Of a stretch of 64,000 nt of DNA, positions 53,960 to 62,493 are shown piece by piece; positions within the stretch are counted from its first letter, which is position 1; the number at the start of each line of letters is the position of its first letter. A model generated the notes under the pieces. That model saw only the letters and a program-made list of their open reading frames with translations, was not told the origin of the DNA and searched no databases. This DNA comes from CAWJPY01 sp963844865 (GTDB lineage: Bacteria > Acidobacteriota > Thermoanaerobaculia > Thermoanaerobaculales > Sulfomarinibacteraceae). The stretch covers positions 62,001-126,000 of the forward strand of contig CAWJPY010000012.1 in the NCBI GenBank assembly GCA_963844865.1, written 5' to 3'. Position numbers and translations under genes: made by a program.

Positions 53960-54662
53960 TGTTGATCTCCATTCGAGACCTGCGCAAGATCTACCAGCTC
54001 GGCGAGGTCGTGGTGCGGGCGCTGGACGGGGTCGACCTCGAGGTGGGGGCGGGCGAGTACGTCGCCATCATGGGGCCGTCGGGCTCCGGCAAGTCGACCC
54101 TGATGAACCTCATCGGCTGCCTGGACACCCCCACCTCCGGCGAGCTACCTCCTCAACGGCACAGCAGGTGGCCAGTCCTCGACGACTCCGAGCTCGCCGC
54201 GATCCGCAACAGCGAGATCGGCTTCGTGTTCCAGACCTTCAACCTGCTGCCCCGCGCCACCGCCCTGGCCAACGTCGAGCTGCCGCTGATCTACGCCGGG
54301 GTGCCCGCCGCCGAGCGCCGCCGCGCGCCCGCGAGGCGCTCGAGCAGGTCGGGCCTGGGCGACCGGCGTGGACCACCAACCCAACGAGCTCTCGGGCGGC
54401 CAGCGGCAGCGCGTGGCGATGGCCCGGGCGCTGGTCAATCGAGCCGTCGATCCTGCTCGCCGACGAGCCCACCGGCAACCTGGACTCCCGACCTCCGACG
54501 AGATCATGGCGCCTCTTCGACCACCTCAACGCGGCCGGCAACACCATCGTCCTGGTGACCCACGAGGAGGACATCGCCGCCCACGCCGGGCGGGTGCTCA
54601 GGCTGCTGGACGGCAAGGTGGTCAGCGACCAGCGGACGCCGCCCCGGGGGACCACCCCATGA
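53959..54662 (+). pseudogene. MacB-type ABC transporter ATPase, interrupted by multiple frameshifts
   Basis: Family similarity is continuous but distributed over three frames. Walker A GPSGSGKST is in the first frame; around 54140-54180 two shifts surround a short off-frame stretch; REALEQVG is in a second frame; LSGGQRQRVAMARAL (signature) in a third; LLADEPTGNLDS (Walker B) back in the second; TSDEIMA in the third; and HEEDIAAHAGRVL to the end in the second. At least six indels within about 400 bases while the flanks are clean suggest a poorly resolved patch of sequence. The stop overlaps the permease ATG, so the gene was intact in the operon design. Confidence 0.85.
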
Positions 54663-55873
54663 TCTGGGACAACTTCCGCATCGCCCTGGCCGCCATCCGG
54701 GCCAACAAGCTGCGCTCCCTGCTGACCACCCTGGGCATCATCATCGGCGTCGCGGCGGTGATCGCGGTGGTGTCCATCGTCCAGGGCCTCAACTACGTCA
54801 TCTCCAGCCAGCTCGGGGGGGTCGGCGCGACCTACCTGATGGTCGTGCCGCGCACCGAGCGCAGGGACCCCGAGATGGCGGGGCGCGAGGTGAAGCTGAC
54901 CTACGACGACGGGCTCGCCATCATGGAGCGCTCGACCGCTCTGGAGTACTTCAACCCCATCTTCTACCGCGGCGAGAACGTGAGCTCCGGCGGCCGCCGC
55001 CACGGCACCATTCTCCTCGGCGTCGGCCGCTACCACCAGGAGGTGGCCGACAACTGGGTGGCGCGGGGCCGCTTCTTCTCCGAGCTCGACATGGCGCGCG
55101 CCGCTCGGGTCTGCCTCATCGGCACCGACATCATCGACGAGCTCAAGCTCAAAGAGCCCGTGCTCGGCTCCGACCTCATCGTCGGTGACTCCAGCTTCAC
55201 GATCATCGGCGTCATGGAGGAGCAGGGCGAGATGCTGGGCCAGAACCGGGACGACGTGGTCCTGATCCCCATCACCGCCGCCCGCGATCTCTACGGCGTC
55301 AAGGCCCTGGACCAGCTCCGCCTGGACTTCAAGGCGACGAGCACCGACACCGTCGACCTGGCCAAGGACCAGATCGAGGAGCTGCTGCGTCGGCGCCACC
55401 ACATCCCCAAGGGCGCGGAGGACGACTTCCGGGTGATCATGCAGCAGGAGCTGGTGAAGACCACGGGCTCGATCCTGGGCACCATCACCAGCGTGGTCGC
55501 CGGGGTGGTGGGCATCTCCCTCCTGGTGGGAGGGATCGGCATCATGAACATCATGCTGGTGTCGGTCACCGAGAGGACCCGGGAGATCGGCGTGCGCAAG
55601 GCGGTGGGCGCCCAACGCTCCGACATCCTGATCCAGTTCCTCATCGAGGCGGTGACCCTGTCGCTCTTCGGAGGCCTGATCGGTCTGGTGGCGGGCTGGG
55701 GCCTCGGCATCATCGGCGCCAATGCCATTCCCGGCTTCCCGCCCGCCCACGTACCGCTGTGGGCGGTGGCCGTCGGCGTCGGTTTCGCGGCCCTGGTGGG
55801 GGTCTTCTTCGGCACCTATCCTGCGGCCAAGGCGGCGGCCCTCGACCCCATCGAGGCGCTGCGCTACGAGTAG
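54659..55873 (+). CDS. MacB-type ABC transporter permease
   Basis: A 404-residue permease of the MacB/FtsX class: N-terminal membrane helix (NKLRSLLTTLGIIIGVAAVI), a large periplasmic MacB domain (about 50-270), and three C-terminal helices with GGIGIMNIMLVSVTERTREIG. ATG 54659 overlaps the ATPase stop. Together with the adaptor it would drive tripartite, mechanotransmission-type export of a lipoprotein, peptide or small compound. Confidence 0.93.
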   Translation: MIWDNFRIALAAIRANKLRSLLTTLGIIIGVAAVIAVVSIVQGLNYVISSQLGGVGATYLMVVPRTERRDPEMAGREVKLTYDDGLAIMERSTALEYFNPIFYRGENVSSGGRRHGTILLGVGRYHQEVADNWVARGRFFSELDMARAARVCLIGTDIIDELKLKEPVLGSDLIVGDSSFTIIGVMEEQGEMLGQNRDDVVLIPITAARDLYGVKALDQLRLDFKATSTDTVDLAKDQIEELLRRRHHIPKGAEDDFRVIMQQELVKTTGSILGTITSVVAGVVGISLLVGGIGIMNIMLVSVTERTREIGVRKAVGAQRSDILIQFLIEAVTLSLFGGLIGLVAGWGLGIIGANAIPGFPPAHVPLWAVAVGVGFAALVGVFFGTYPAAKAAALDPIEALRYE

Positions 55874-55894
55874 AGACTCCAGGGGAGGTCGACC

Positions 55895-57202
55895 ATGGGC
55901 GATGCCGAGGGCTCCCGCGCCATCTCCACCGTCGGGGCCATGGCCATCGGCGTCGGCGGCATGGTGGGCGGCGGCATCTTCGCGGTGCTGGGCCTGGCCG
56001 TGGAGCTCGCCCACGGCGGCACGCCGGTGGCCTTCCTGATCGCCGGCCTGGTGGCCCTCCTCACCGCCACCTCCTACGTACACCTGTCGGTGGCCTACCC
56101 CAGCCAGGGGGGCACGGTGACGTTCCTCGACCGGGCCTTCGGTCCAGGGCTCCTCACCGGCAGCATGAACGTGCTCCTCTGGCTGAGCTACATCGTGATG
56201 CTGTCGCTGTACTCCTTCGCCTTCGGAAGCTACGGCGCCACCTTCCTGCCGGAGGCGTGGCTGCCCCTGTCCAAGCACGCCCTGATCACCGTCAGCGTGC
56301 TTTCCCTGACCGGTCTGAACATGCTCAGCGCGGGCTGGGTGGGGCGCGCGGAGACCTGGATCGTGGCCGTCAAGGTGACCATCCTCCTGGTGTTCGCAGG
56401 CGTCGGTCTGGCCGGGGTGCGCCCGGCGCGGCTGACGGTTTCCTCCTGGTCGGATCCCCTCCAGCTCGTGGTGGGGGGCATGATCATCTTCCTCGCCTAT
56501 GAGGGCTTCGAGCTGATCGCCAATGCGGCAGGCGACGTCCGTCGACCGGAGAGGTCCCTTCCCCGGGCCACCTATGGAGCGGTGGGCTTCGTCATCGCCC
56601 TGTACGTGCTCATCGCGGCGGTGGCGGTGGGCAACCTGCCGGTCGCGAAGATCGTGGCGGCCAAGGACTACGCGCTGGCCGAGGCGGCGCGGCCCTTCAT
56701 GGGGCATGCCGGTTTCGCGCTCATCGCGGTGGCCGCCATGCTGTCCACGGCGTCGGCCATCAATGCCACCCTGTACGGCGCCGCGCGCCTGGCCTACGTG
56801 ATCGCAAAGGACGGGGAGCTCCCCAAGGTGCTGGATCGCAAGGTGTGGAACGAGCCCCTGGAGGGGCTCCTGATCACGGCCGGTGCGACCCTCGTGGTGG
56901 CCAACGTGCTCGATCTGTCCAGCATCTCCACCATGGGCAGCGCCGGTTTCCTCCTCGTGTTCGCCGCCGTCAATGCCGCCGCCTACGTCCACGCGGGACG
57001 CAATGGAGGCCGTCGCTGGCTGCCGGCCCTGGGTGCCGTGGCCTGTACCGTCGCCCTGGTCGCGCTCGTCTGGCACACCGCAGCCGCCAGTCCCTGGCGT
57101 CTGCTCATCCTGCTCCTCCTCCTGGGGTTGGCCGTCGCCATCGAGGGCTCCTACCGGCTGCTGGCGAGCCGCGAGCTCCGCCTGCACCCGCCCTCGGACT
57201 GA
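55895..57202 (+). CDS. APC-superfamily amino acid permease
   Basis: A 435-residue protein with 12 predicted helices. The N-terminal GVGGMVGGGIFAVLG matches the substrate-binding helix of APC transporters, and the FLAYEGFELIANAAGDVRRPE segment is the helix 6 region. Substrate unknown. GGGGAGG precedes the ATG. It starts 21 bases after the ABC permease and could be co-transcribed. Confidence 0.9.
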   Translation: MGDAEGSRAISTVGAMAIGVGGMVGGGIFAVLGLAVELAHGGTPVAFLIAGLVALLTATSYVHLSVAYPSQGGTVTFLDRAFGPGLLTGSMNVLLWLSYIVMLSLYSFAFGSYGATFLPEAWLPLSKHALITVSVLSLTGLNMLSAGWVGRAETWIVAVKVTILLVFAGVGLAGVRPARLTVSSWSDPLQLVVGGMIIFLAYEGFELIANAAGDVRRPERSLPRATYGAVGFVIALYVLIAAVAVGNLPVAKIVAAKDYALAEAARPFMGHAGFALIAVAAMLSTASAINATLYGAARLAYVIAKDGELPKVLDRKVWNEPLEGLLITAGATLVVANVLDLSSISTMGSAGFLLVFAAVNAAAYVHAGRNGGRRWLPALGAVACTVALVALVWHTAAASPWRLLILLLLLGLAVAIEGSYRLLASRELRLHPPSD

Positions 57203-57292
57203 GTGACGGCGAGCGGCGGCGGCAGCGTCGGCAAGCCGCGTCGGGAGTCAGCGCCGGGGACCAGCGCGTGCGTCGGAAACGCGAGACCGGTC

Positions 57293-57415
57293 GCGAGGCG
57301 CCATTTCTCGCTTCGGTGAGACCAGAGTGCGAGCCAGGCACCCTTGAAGATGAGACAGCTGTGTCTCTCCACGAGGTCCCGACGGCGCCTGGCACGCGAC
57401 CTGGTGCTCCCGAAG
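57293..57415. repeat. Intergenic palindromic element, family A, copy 2
   Basis: Arms GCCAGGCACC (57333-57342) and GGCGCCTGGC (57384-57393) differ at one position. The left flank (GCCATTTCTCGCTTCGG) and TTGAAGATGAG are nearly the same as in copy 1, as is the right flank CTGGTG.TC. It fills the gap 57203-57556 between two permease genes; the rest of the gap is GC-rich with GGCGGCGGCAG-type low complexity. Confidence 0.7.
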
Positions 57416-57556
57416 CCTTTGGTTCATCGGCGTGGGGCGTGCGGCGCCCCACTCGTGGGGTCGAGCCGCGAGCACCTCACCGGCTCGAGCGTGTGGCCTC
57501 GAGGTCGGCATCTTCGACCATTGCGGCTTGGTTTTGCGATCCGGGAGGGGCACCTT

Positions 57557-59096
57557 ATGATGGCGATCGTCATGAGAATACCCCACTGGCAGCTGCTGCG
57601 CACCAAGTCGCTGGACGAGCTGGTGGCCGAGACCCACGAGAAGGGCCATGAGCTGCGCAAGGCTCTGGGTCCGGTCAACCTGATCGCCCTGGGCATCGGC
57701 GCCATCATCGGTGCCGGGATCTTCGCCACCATCGGCACCGCCGCGGCGGGGGACGCGTTCCGTCCCGGCGCCGGACCGGCGCTGACCCTCTCCTTCGTCC
57801 TGACCGCCGTGGTCTGCGGCTTCACCGCCCTTTGCTACGCCGAGTTCGCGTCCATGGTGCCGGTGGCGGGCTCGGCCTACACCTACTCCTACGCCACCCT
57901 GGGCGAGCTGGTGGCCTGGATCATCGGCTGGGACCTGATCCTCGAGTACGCCATCGGCAACGTCGCCGTGGCCATCTCCTGGGCCAACTACTTCAACACG
58001 CTGCTGGAGGGCTTCGGGATCCATCTTCCGCGGTGGATCACCATCGACTACGGCACCGCCGTCAAGAAGATGCCGGAGGTGGTGGCCTCGGCGCCGCACC
58101 TCTTCGGCGTGCCCATCGTCTTCAACATCCTCGCCTTCGCCATCGTCGCCTGCATCACCATCGTGCTGGTGTGGGGCATCCGGGAGTCGGCGCGCTTCAA
58201 CTTCCGTCATGGTCGCCATCAAGCTCGTGGTCCTGGGCTTCTTCGTGCTGGTGAGCTTCAAGTTCGTCAAGCCCGCCAACTGGACCCCCTTCATGCCCAA
58301 CGGTTTCACCGGCATCGCCTCAGGCGCGGCCATCGTCTTCTTCGCCTACATCGGTTTCGACGCCGTGTCCACCACCGCCGAGGAGGCCCGCAACCCGAAG
58401 CGGGACATGCCCATCGGGATCATCGGCTCGCTCATCATCTGCACCGTCATCTACATCGTCGTGGCAGCCGTCTTCACCGGCATGATTCCCTTCGACGCCC
58501 TCCGCAACACCGTGGCCAGCAAGCAGGCCGAGCCTCTGACCATGGCCATGCAGTTCGTCGCCATGCCCAGCTGGATGGTGGGCATCGTGGCCTTCGGCTC
58601 GGTGATCGCCCACACCGCCGTGCTCCTCGTCTTCCAGCTCGGGCAGCCGCGGATCTTCTTCGCCATGGCTCGCGACGGCCTGCTGCCGCCCGTGTTCGCC
58701 CGTGTCCACCCGCGCTTCAAGACGCCTCACGTGACGACCATCCTCACCGGTGTGCTGGTGGGGGTGACCGCCGCCTTCACCTCCCTGGACGAGATGGTGG
58801 ATCTCACCAACATCGGCACGTTGTTCGCCTTCATCCTGGTGTGCCTGGGCATCATCGTGCTGCGCTACCGCGAGCCGGAACGGGAACGGCCCTTCCGCGT
58901 CCCCTTCGGCCCGGTGCTGCTGCCGCTCCTCGGGCTGCTCTCCTGCGCCGGCCTGATCTACTACCTGCCCCCGACGTCCTGGTGGCGGTTCGCGGCCTGG
59001 CTGGCCGTGGGCCTGGTGATCTATGGACTGTACGGCTTCCGCCACAGCCGCCTGCGGCACCAGACCGGTGGACCTGCCAAGCCCGCTGCGCGCTGA
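57557..59096 (+). pseudogene. Cationic amino acid transporter-type APC permease, frame-interrupted
   Basis: An APC/CAT-type permease. The first frame runs from ATG 57557 through GIGAIIGAGIFATIG and the first six helices to WGIRESARFNF near 58200. Similarity then continues in another frame from VMVAIKLVVLGFF, through GFDAVSTTAEEARNPKRD, to the stop at 59096. One extra C near 58203-58205 explains the break, so a sequence error is likely. Repaired length would be about 512 residues. GGGAGGGG precedes the start. Confidence 0.88.
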
Positions 59097-59164
59097 TCGC
59101 GGTCGCTGACCACTGCACCCGTGCCTGATCGCTGTGTCGCGCCCGCTGGTGCTCCTGGAGTCCG

Positions 59165-59962
59165 TCAGTCGCTACGGCTGCGCCGGCGCACGTAGACCAC
59201 GATGGCCGCGGCGAAGACGATGACCGCGGCGGCGATCAGCCAGGGCTCGAGACGTTTGAAGGCCTCCAGGACCTGCTCGAGGTGATGGCCGAGAAGGTAG
59301 GCGCCCAGACCCCACAGGCTCACCCACAGGCCGGCCCCGATGGCGTTGAAGATGAAAAACCGCCACCAGGGCATGCCGCTGGTGCCGGCGATGATGCCGT
59401 TGAGCTGGCGCAGGCCCTCGAAGAACCGGGCGACGATCACCACCCCGCCGCCCCAACGTTGGAAGAACCCTTCCGCCCGTTCCAGGTGGTGGGAGCGGAT
59501 GCCGATGCGCCTGCCGAGGTGGAGGACCAGGGGCCGGCCACCGAAGTGCCCGATGGCATACCCGATGTTGTCACCCGTCACCGCCGCGGCCCAGGCGATG
59601 GGCAGCACGAGCACGCTGATCTTTCCCTGGGCGGCGAGGAGGCCGCCGGCGATGACCATGGACTGACCGGGCGCCGGCACGCCGAAACCCTCCACCATGA
59701 CCAGCAGAAAGACGGCCAGCACGCCCCACTGCTCCAGGTAGACCTGGGCGGCAGCCAGGTAGTGGTGGAGGAAGGTCGTGTGCTCCGTCGTGTCCTCCGT
59801 GCAGCCGCCGGTCCCGAGGCTGGGACCTGATGTCTCCGAGTGTGCATCATACCCATGCCTGCGGCCCGGTGGGTCGGGGACCGATTCGATGGGGCACGCC
59901 GCCGGTCTGCGACCGGGCCTTTCCCGGTAACCCTTGATTCTCCTCCGGCAAAGCCCAACCAT
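59165..59962 (-). CDS. DedA-family membrane protein
   Basis: The last 200 codons are a clear DedA/SNARE-associated protein: EGFGVPAPGQSMVIAGGLLA, DNIGYAIGHFGGR and RFFEGLRQLNGIIAGTSGMPW, with 4-5 membrane helices. DedA proteins move phospholipids or act in envelope homeostasis. The start is uncertain: the only standard in-frame start before the conserved part is ATG 59962, which has no ribosome binding site and adds about 65 residues of unlikely sequence, so a small indel or unusual start near 59790-59860 is possible. Confidence 0.8.
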   Translation of the reverse strand: MVGLCRRRIKGYRERPGRRPAACPIESVPDPPGRRHGYDAHSETSGPSLGTGGCTEDTTEHTTFLHHYLAAAQVYLEQWGVLAVFLLVMVEGFGVPAPGQSMVIAGGLLAAQGKISVLVLPIAWAAAVTGDNIGYAIGHFGGRPLVLHLGRRIGIRSHHLERAEGFFQRWGGGVVIVARFFEGLRQLNGIIAGTSGMPWWRFFIFNAIGAGLWVSLWGLGAYLLGHHLEQVLEAFKRLEPWLIAAAVIVFAAAIVVYVRRRSRSD

Positions 59963-60013
59963 AGAACGTACGCGTACGGATCGTGGCAGGCGATGGAGAA
60001 AGGTGATGATGTC

Positions 60014-61659
60014 ATGCGACGTGCCGGTCTCGCACTCCTGATCGGGCTCGCCGTTACGGCGCCGATCACGGCGTTGCTGTTCCTGGCCAGTCGGCTGGGC
60101 GGGCTGCCCTTCGTCCCCTTCTCCCTGTTCGAGGCCGCCACCCGCGTCCTGCCCGGAGCGCTGGTCACGAGGGGCATCGAGGCCATGGTGGGTTTCCTCG
60201 GGCTTGTGCACCTGAGCGTGCGTGCCACCGCCAAGCTGGCCGAGGAGGCTCTGGCGGTGATGCTGTTCTTCGTGGGCTGCATCGTCGTGGCGCTCATTCT
60301 GCAGCTGGCCTGGGCCTGGCTGGGCACCGCGGCGCGCCGGGTGCGGGTGGCGGGAGCGACGTCGGGTGTGCTTCTGGGCGGGGCCGTAGCCGGGTTCAGC
60401 CTGGGCTTCGGCCCGGCGCCACAGGTCGGGGCGGCGGCCGTCGCGGCCTGGGTGGTGGCCATGGGGGCCGTGTGGGGGGAGCGGTGGGGTGGGCCTGGTC
60501 GTGGCTCCAGCATCCCCCGGTGCTCCCGGCCGCGGCCGCCGAGGTTCCGGCGGTGGAGGTCATCGATCGCCGCACCCTCCTGGTCCGGCTGGGCTCGGTC
60601 TCTGCCACCTTGACAGTTACCGGCGCCGTGCTGGGCCTCGCCCTGGGCAGGCAGGGGCAGGGGCGAGCGGCGGGGGCGGCAGAGACAGCCGGGGCATCGC
60701 CCCTGCAGCCACCCGAGGAGCCGCCGGTGAGCTTCCCCGAGCGCCAGGGCGCGGTGATGCCGGCTCCCGGCACCAGGCCCGAGTACACGCCCCTGCCCGA
60801 GTTCTACCGCATCGACATCGATCTCGCGCCGCCCGTGATCGACGGCGCCCAGTGGCGCCTTCCCATCACGGGTCTCGTGGACAACCCGCAGACGCTGCGG
60901 CTGGAGGACTTCTACGACGGCTCCCTGGGCGAGCCGCAGCACCTGTTCATCACCCTCTCCTGCATCTCCAACGAGATCGGCGGCGACCTCATCTCCACCA
61001 CGCGCTGGACCGGGGTGCCCGTCCGCCGGGTCATGGAGCGAGTGGGAGTCCAGCCCGAGGCGTCCTACCTCGCGATCTCGTCGGAGGACGGCTTCCACGA
61101 GATCGTGCCCCTCGAGCTCATCGAGAGCGACGAGCGCATCATGCTCACCTACCTGTGGGACGGCAAACCGTTGCCCGTCCCCCACGGCTTTCCCCTGCGC
61201 ATCTACATCCCCGACCGCTACGGAATGAAGCAGCCCAAGTGGATCACCCGCATGGAGGTGGTCGACGAGTACCGGCCGGGGTACTGGGTGGAGCGCGGGT
61301 GGAGCCGGGAGGCGCGCGTGAAGACCACCTCGGTGATCGACACCGTGGCTGTGGATGCGGTCGTCGAGCGGGGCGGCCGCAAGCTGGTGCCCATCGGCGG
61401 CATCGCCTACGCCGGCGACCGCGGCATCTCGAAGGTGCAGGTCCAGGTGGACGGCGGGGGCTGGACGGATGCGGAGCTGCGACCGCCCCTGTCCGACCTG
61501 ACCTGGGTGATCTGGCGCGTCGACTGGCCCTTCGCCTCCGGCCGCCACACCTTCGCGGTGCGCTGCTACGACGGGACTGGCGCCCTCCAGGTCACCTCAC
61601 CCAGTCCGTCCCATCCCGACGGGGCCACGGGGATCGACGAGGTGACCCGCGAGATCTGA
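60014..61659 (+). pseudogene. Membrane-anchored molybdopterin oxidoreductase (sulfite oxidase type), frame-interrupted
   Basis: From ATG 60014 (AAAGGTG upstream) about 155 codons encode four or five membrane helices. At a run of six G (60474-60479) the frame is lost; one more G would join GAVW to GGAVGWAWSW in the frame open from 60472 to 61659. That frame encodes an anchor (IDRRTLLVRLG...) and a sulfite-oxidase-type molybdopterin domain with the cofactor Cys in LSCISNEIGGD, GVPVRRV and a dimerisation domain with VQVDGGGW. Homologues with N-terminal membrane bundles exist. A homopolymer error is likely; otherwise the two parts would be separate proteins. Substrate unknown. Confidence 0.82.
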
Positions 61660-61750
61660 CGCGCCGATTCTGTCGACGCGTTCCCCGCGGTTGCCACCGC
61701 TGACCACGGCGAAGCTGCAAGCGAAGCCGGGTCACCAGTGGCACGCCCGA
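61659..61750. repeat. Intergenic inverted-repeat element, family B, copy 2
   Basis: Opens with GACGCGCCGATTCT, overlapping the stop codon of the oxidoreductase gene, and contains TTGCCACCGCTGACC...GGTCACCAGTGGCAC as inverted arms around a loop rich in GCGAAGC/GCAAGCG. The outer parts match copy 1 at 42657; the loop differs. Confidence 0.62.
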
Positions 61751-61789
61751 GGAAGGGGCCGAGGCGTAGCGTTTCGGGAGCACCAGAGA

Positions 61790-61858
61790 GGGTGCCAGGC
61801 GCCGCCGCAAATGAAGCGAAAGGGATTCCCGGACCGTCTTCGACGGTGCCTGGCACCC
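61790..61858. repeat. Intergenic palindromic element, family A, copy 3
   Basis: Arms GGGTGCCAGGCGCCG (61790-61804) and CGGTGCCTGGCACCC (61844-61858) differ at one position, around a 39-base loop. The core GGTGCCTGGCAC is shared with copies 1 and 2, but flanks differ more. It lies directly at the broken end of a four-helix-bundle gene fragment. Confidence 0.65.
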
Positions 61859-61860
61859 CC

Positions 61861-62033
61861 TTTGGCGAACCTTCGGCGAGGTTCGCGGGCACCGAGCTCG
61901 CCGAGCGAATCACCTGATCACCAATCGGCCTGAGCTGCGCCGGCAACCTCATGACGAGTTGGATCGCAGCGCCCGCCGCTTCGAGCGCCAAGCGATGAGC
62001 AGCGAGACCAGTGCCAGGGATCGCGTTGGGCAT
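61861..62033 (-). pseudogene. N-terminal fragment of a four-helix-bundle (23S rRNA IVP-like) protein
   Basis: From ATG 62033, behind a perfect GGAGGTG, about 57 codons resemble the first half of four-helix-bundle proteins (PF05635 type): a first helix, then MRLPAQLRPIGDQVIRSAS and the signature SVPANLAEGS. Similarity ends at about 61861, where the family A palindrome begins; the frame stays open to 61566 but reads through repeats and antisense of the oxidoreductase. Normal members have about 115-125 residues. The fragment appears to be cut by the repeat. Confidence 0.65.
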
Positions 62034-62182
62034 GGTCACCTCCGGGTCGTTCATGCCCCCTCTCACAAGCCGGTGGCCGGCCCATGTCAAGGGTGCGAAG
62101 CACCGGGCTCCGAGCCCGGCTTGCCCTTGACATGGGCCGGCCACCGGCTACGTTCTCAGACGAACGACCCGGAGTGACCATG
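62031..62182. repeat. 150-bp inverted duplication carrying two divergent ATG/RBS leaders
   Basis: The left arm read on the minus strand and the right arm read on the plus strand are near-identical over about 70 bases: both carry the run GCCGGTGGCCGGCCCATGTC or its complement, GACCCGGAG(G)TGACC and a final ATG. The centre is a perfect hairpin, CCGGGCT (62103-62109) / AGCCCGG (62113-62119). The left ATG (62033) opens the four-helix-bundle fragment; the right ATG (62180) leads into the 13-bp array. Confidence 0.75.
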
Positions 62183-62202
62183 CCGCCGCTCACTGCCGCC
62201 CT

Positions 62203-62436
62203 CCCGCCGCTCACTGCCGCCGCTCACTGCCGCCGCTCACTGCCGCCGCTCACTGCCGCCGCTCACTGCCGCCGCTCACTGCCGCCGCTCACTGCCGCCG
62301 CTCACTGCCGCCGCTCACTGCCGCCGCTCACTGCCGCCGCTCACTGCCGCCGCTCACTGCCGCCGCTCACTGCCGCCGCTCACTGCCGCCGCTCACTGCC
62401 GCCGCTCACTGCCGCCGCTCACTGCCGCCGCTCACT
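62203..62436. repeat. 13-bp tandem repeat array, 18 copies
   Basis: The unit GCCGCCGCTCACT repeats 18 times without change in phase (first copy with one mismatch); a further isolated copy with a different offset precedes it at 62182-62194 and a decayed copy follows. As 13 is not a multiple of three, the plus strand is open in all frames and gives spurious repeat proteins. Related shorter GCGGCAGTGA-like sequence occurs in other gaps. No spacers, so it is not CRISPR. Confidence 0.9.
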
Positions 62437-62493
62437 GCCGCCGCTCGCCGTCGCGGGCGGAGGTGCGGACGCGGGTAGCCGGTACCGCGTCGC

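Noticed and set aside
57203..57556. Short open frames in the gap between the two permeases
   Set aside because: They are read from the family A palindrome and low-complexity GGC sequence and lack ribosome binding sites.
61566..61860. Continuation of the four-helix-bundle frame to 61566
   Set aside because: Beyond SPKG the frame reads the family A and B repeats and the antisense of the oxidoreductase; no family similarity.
62203..62436. Possible CRISPR array
   Set aside because: Units are contiguous 13-mers with no spacers and no cas genes nearby.
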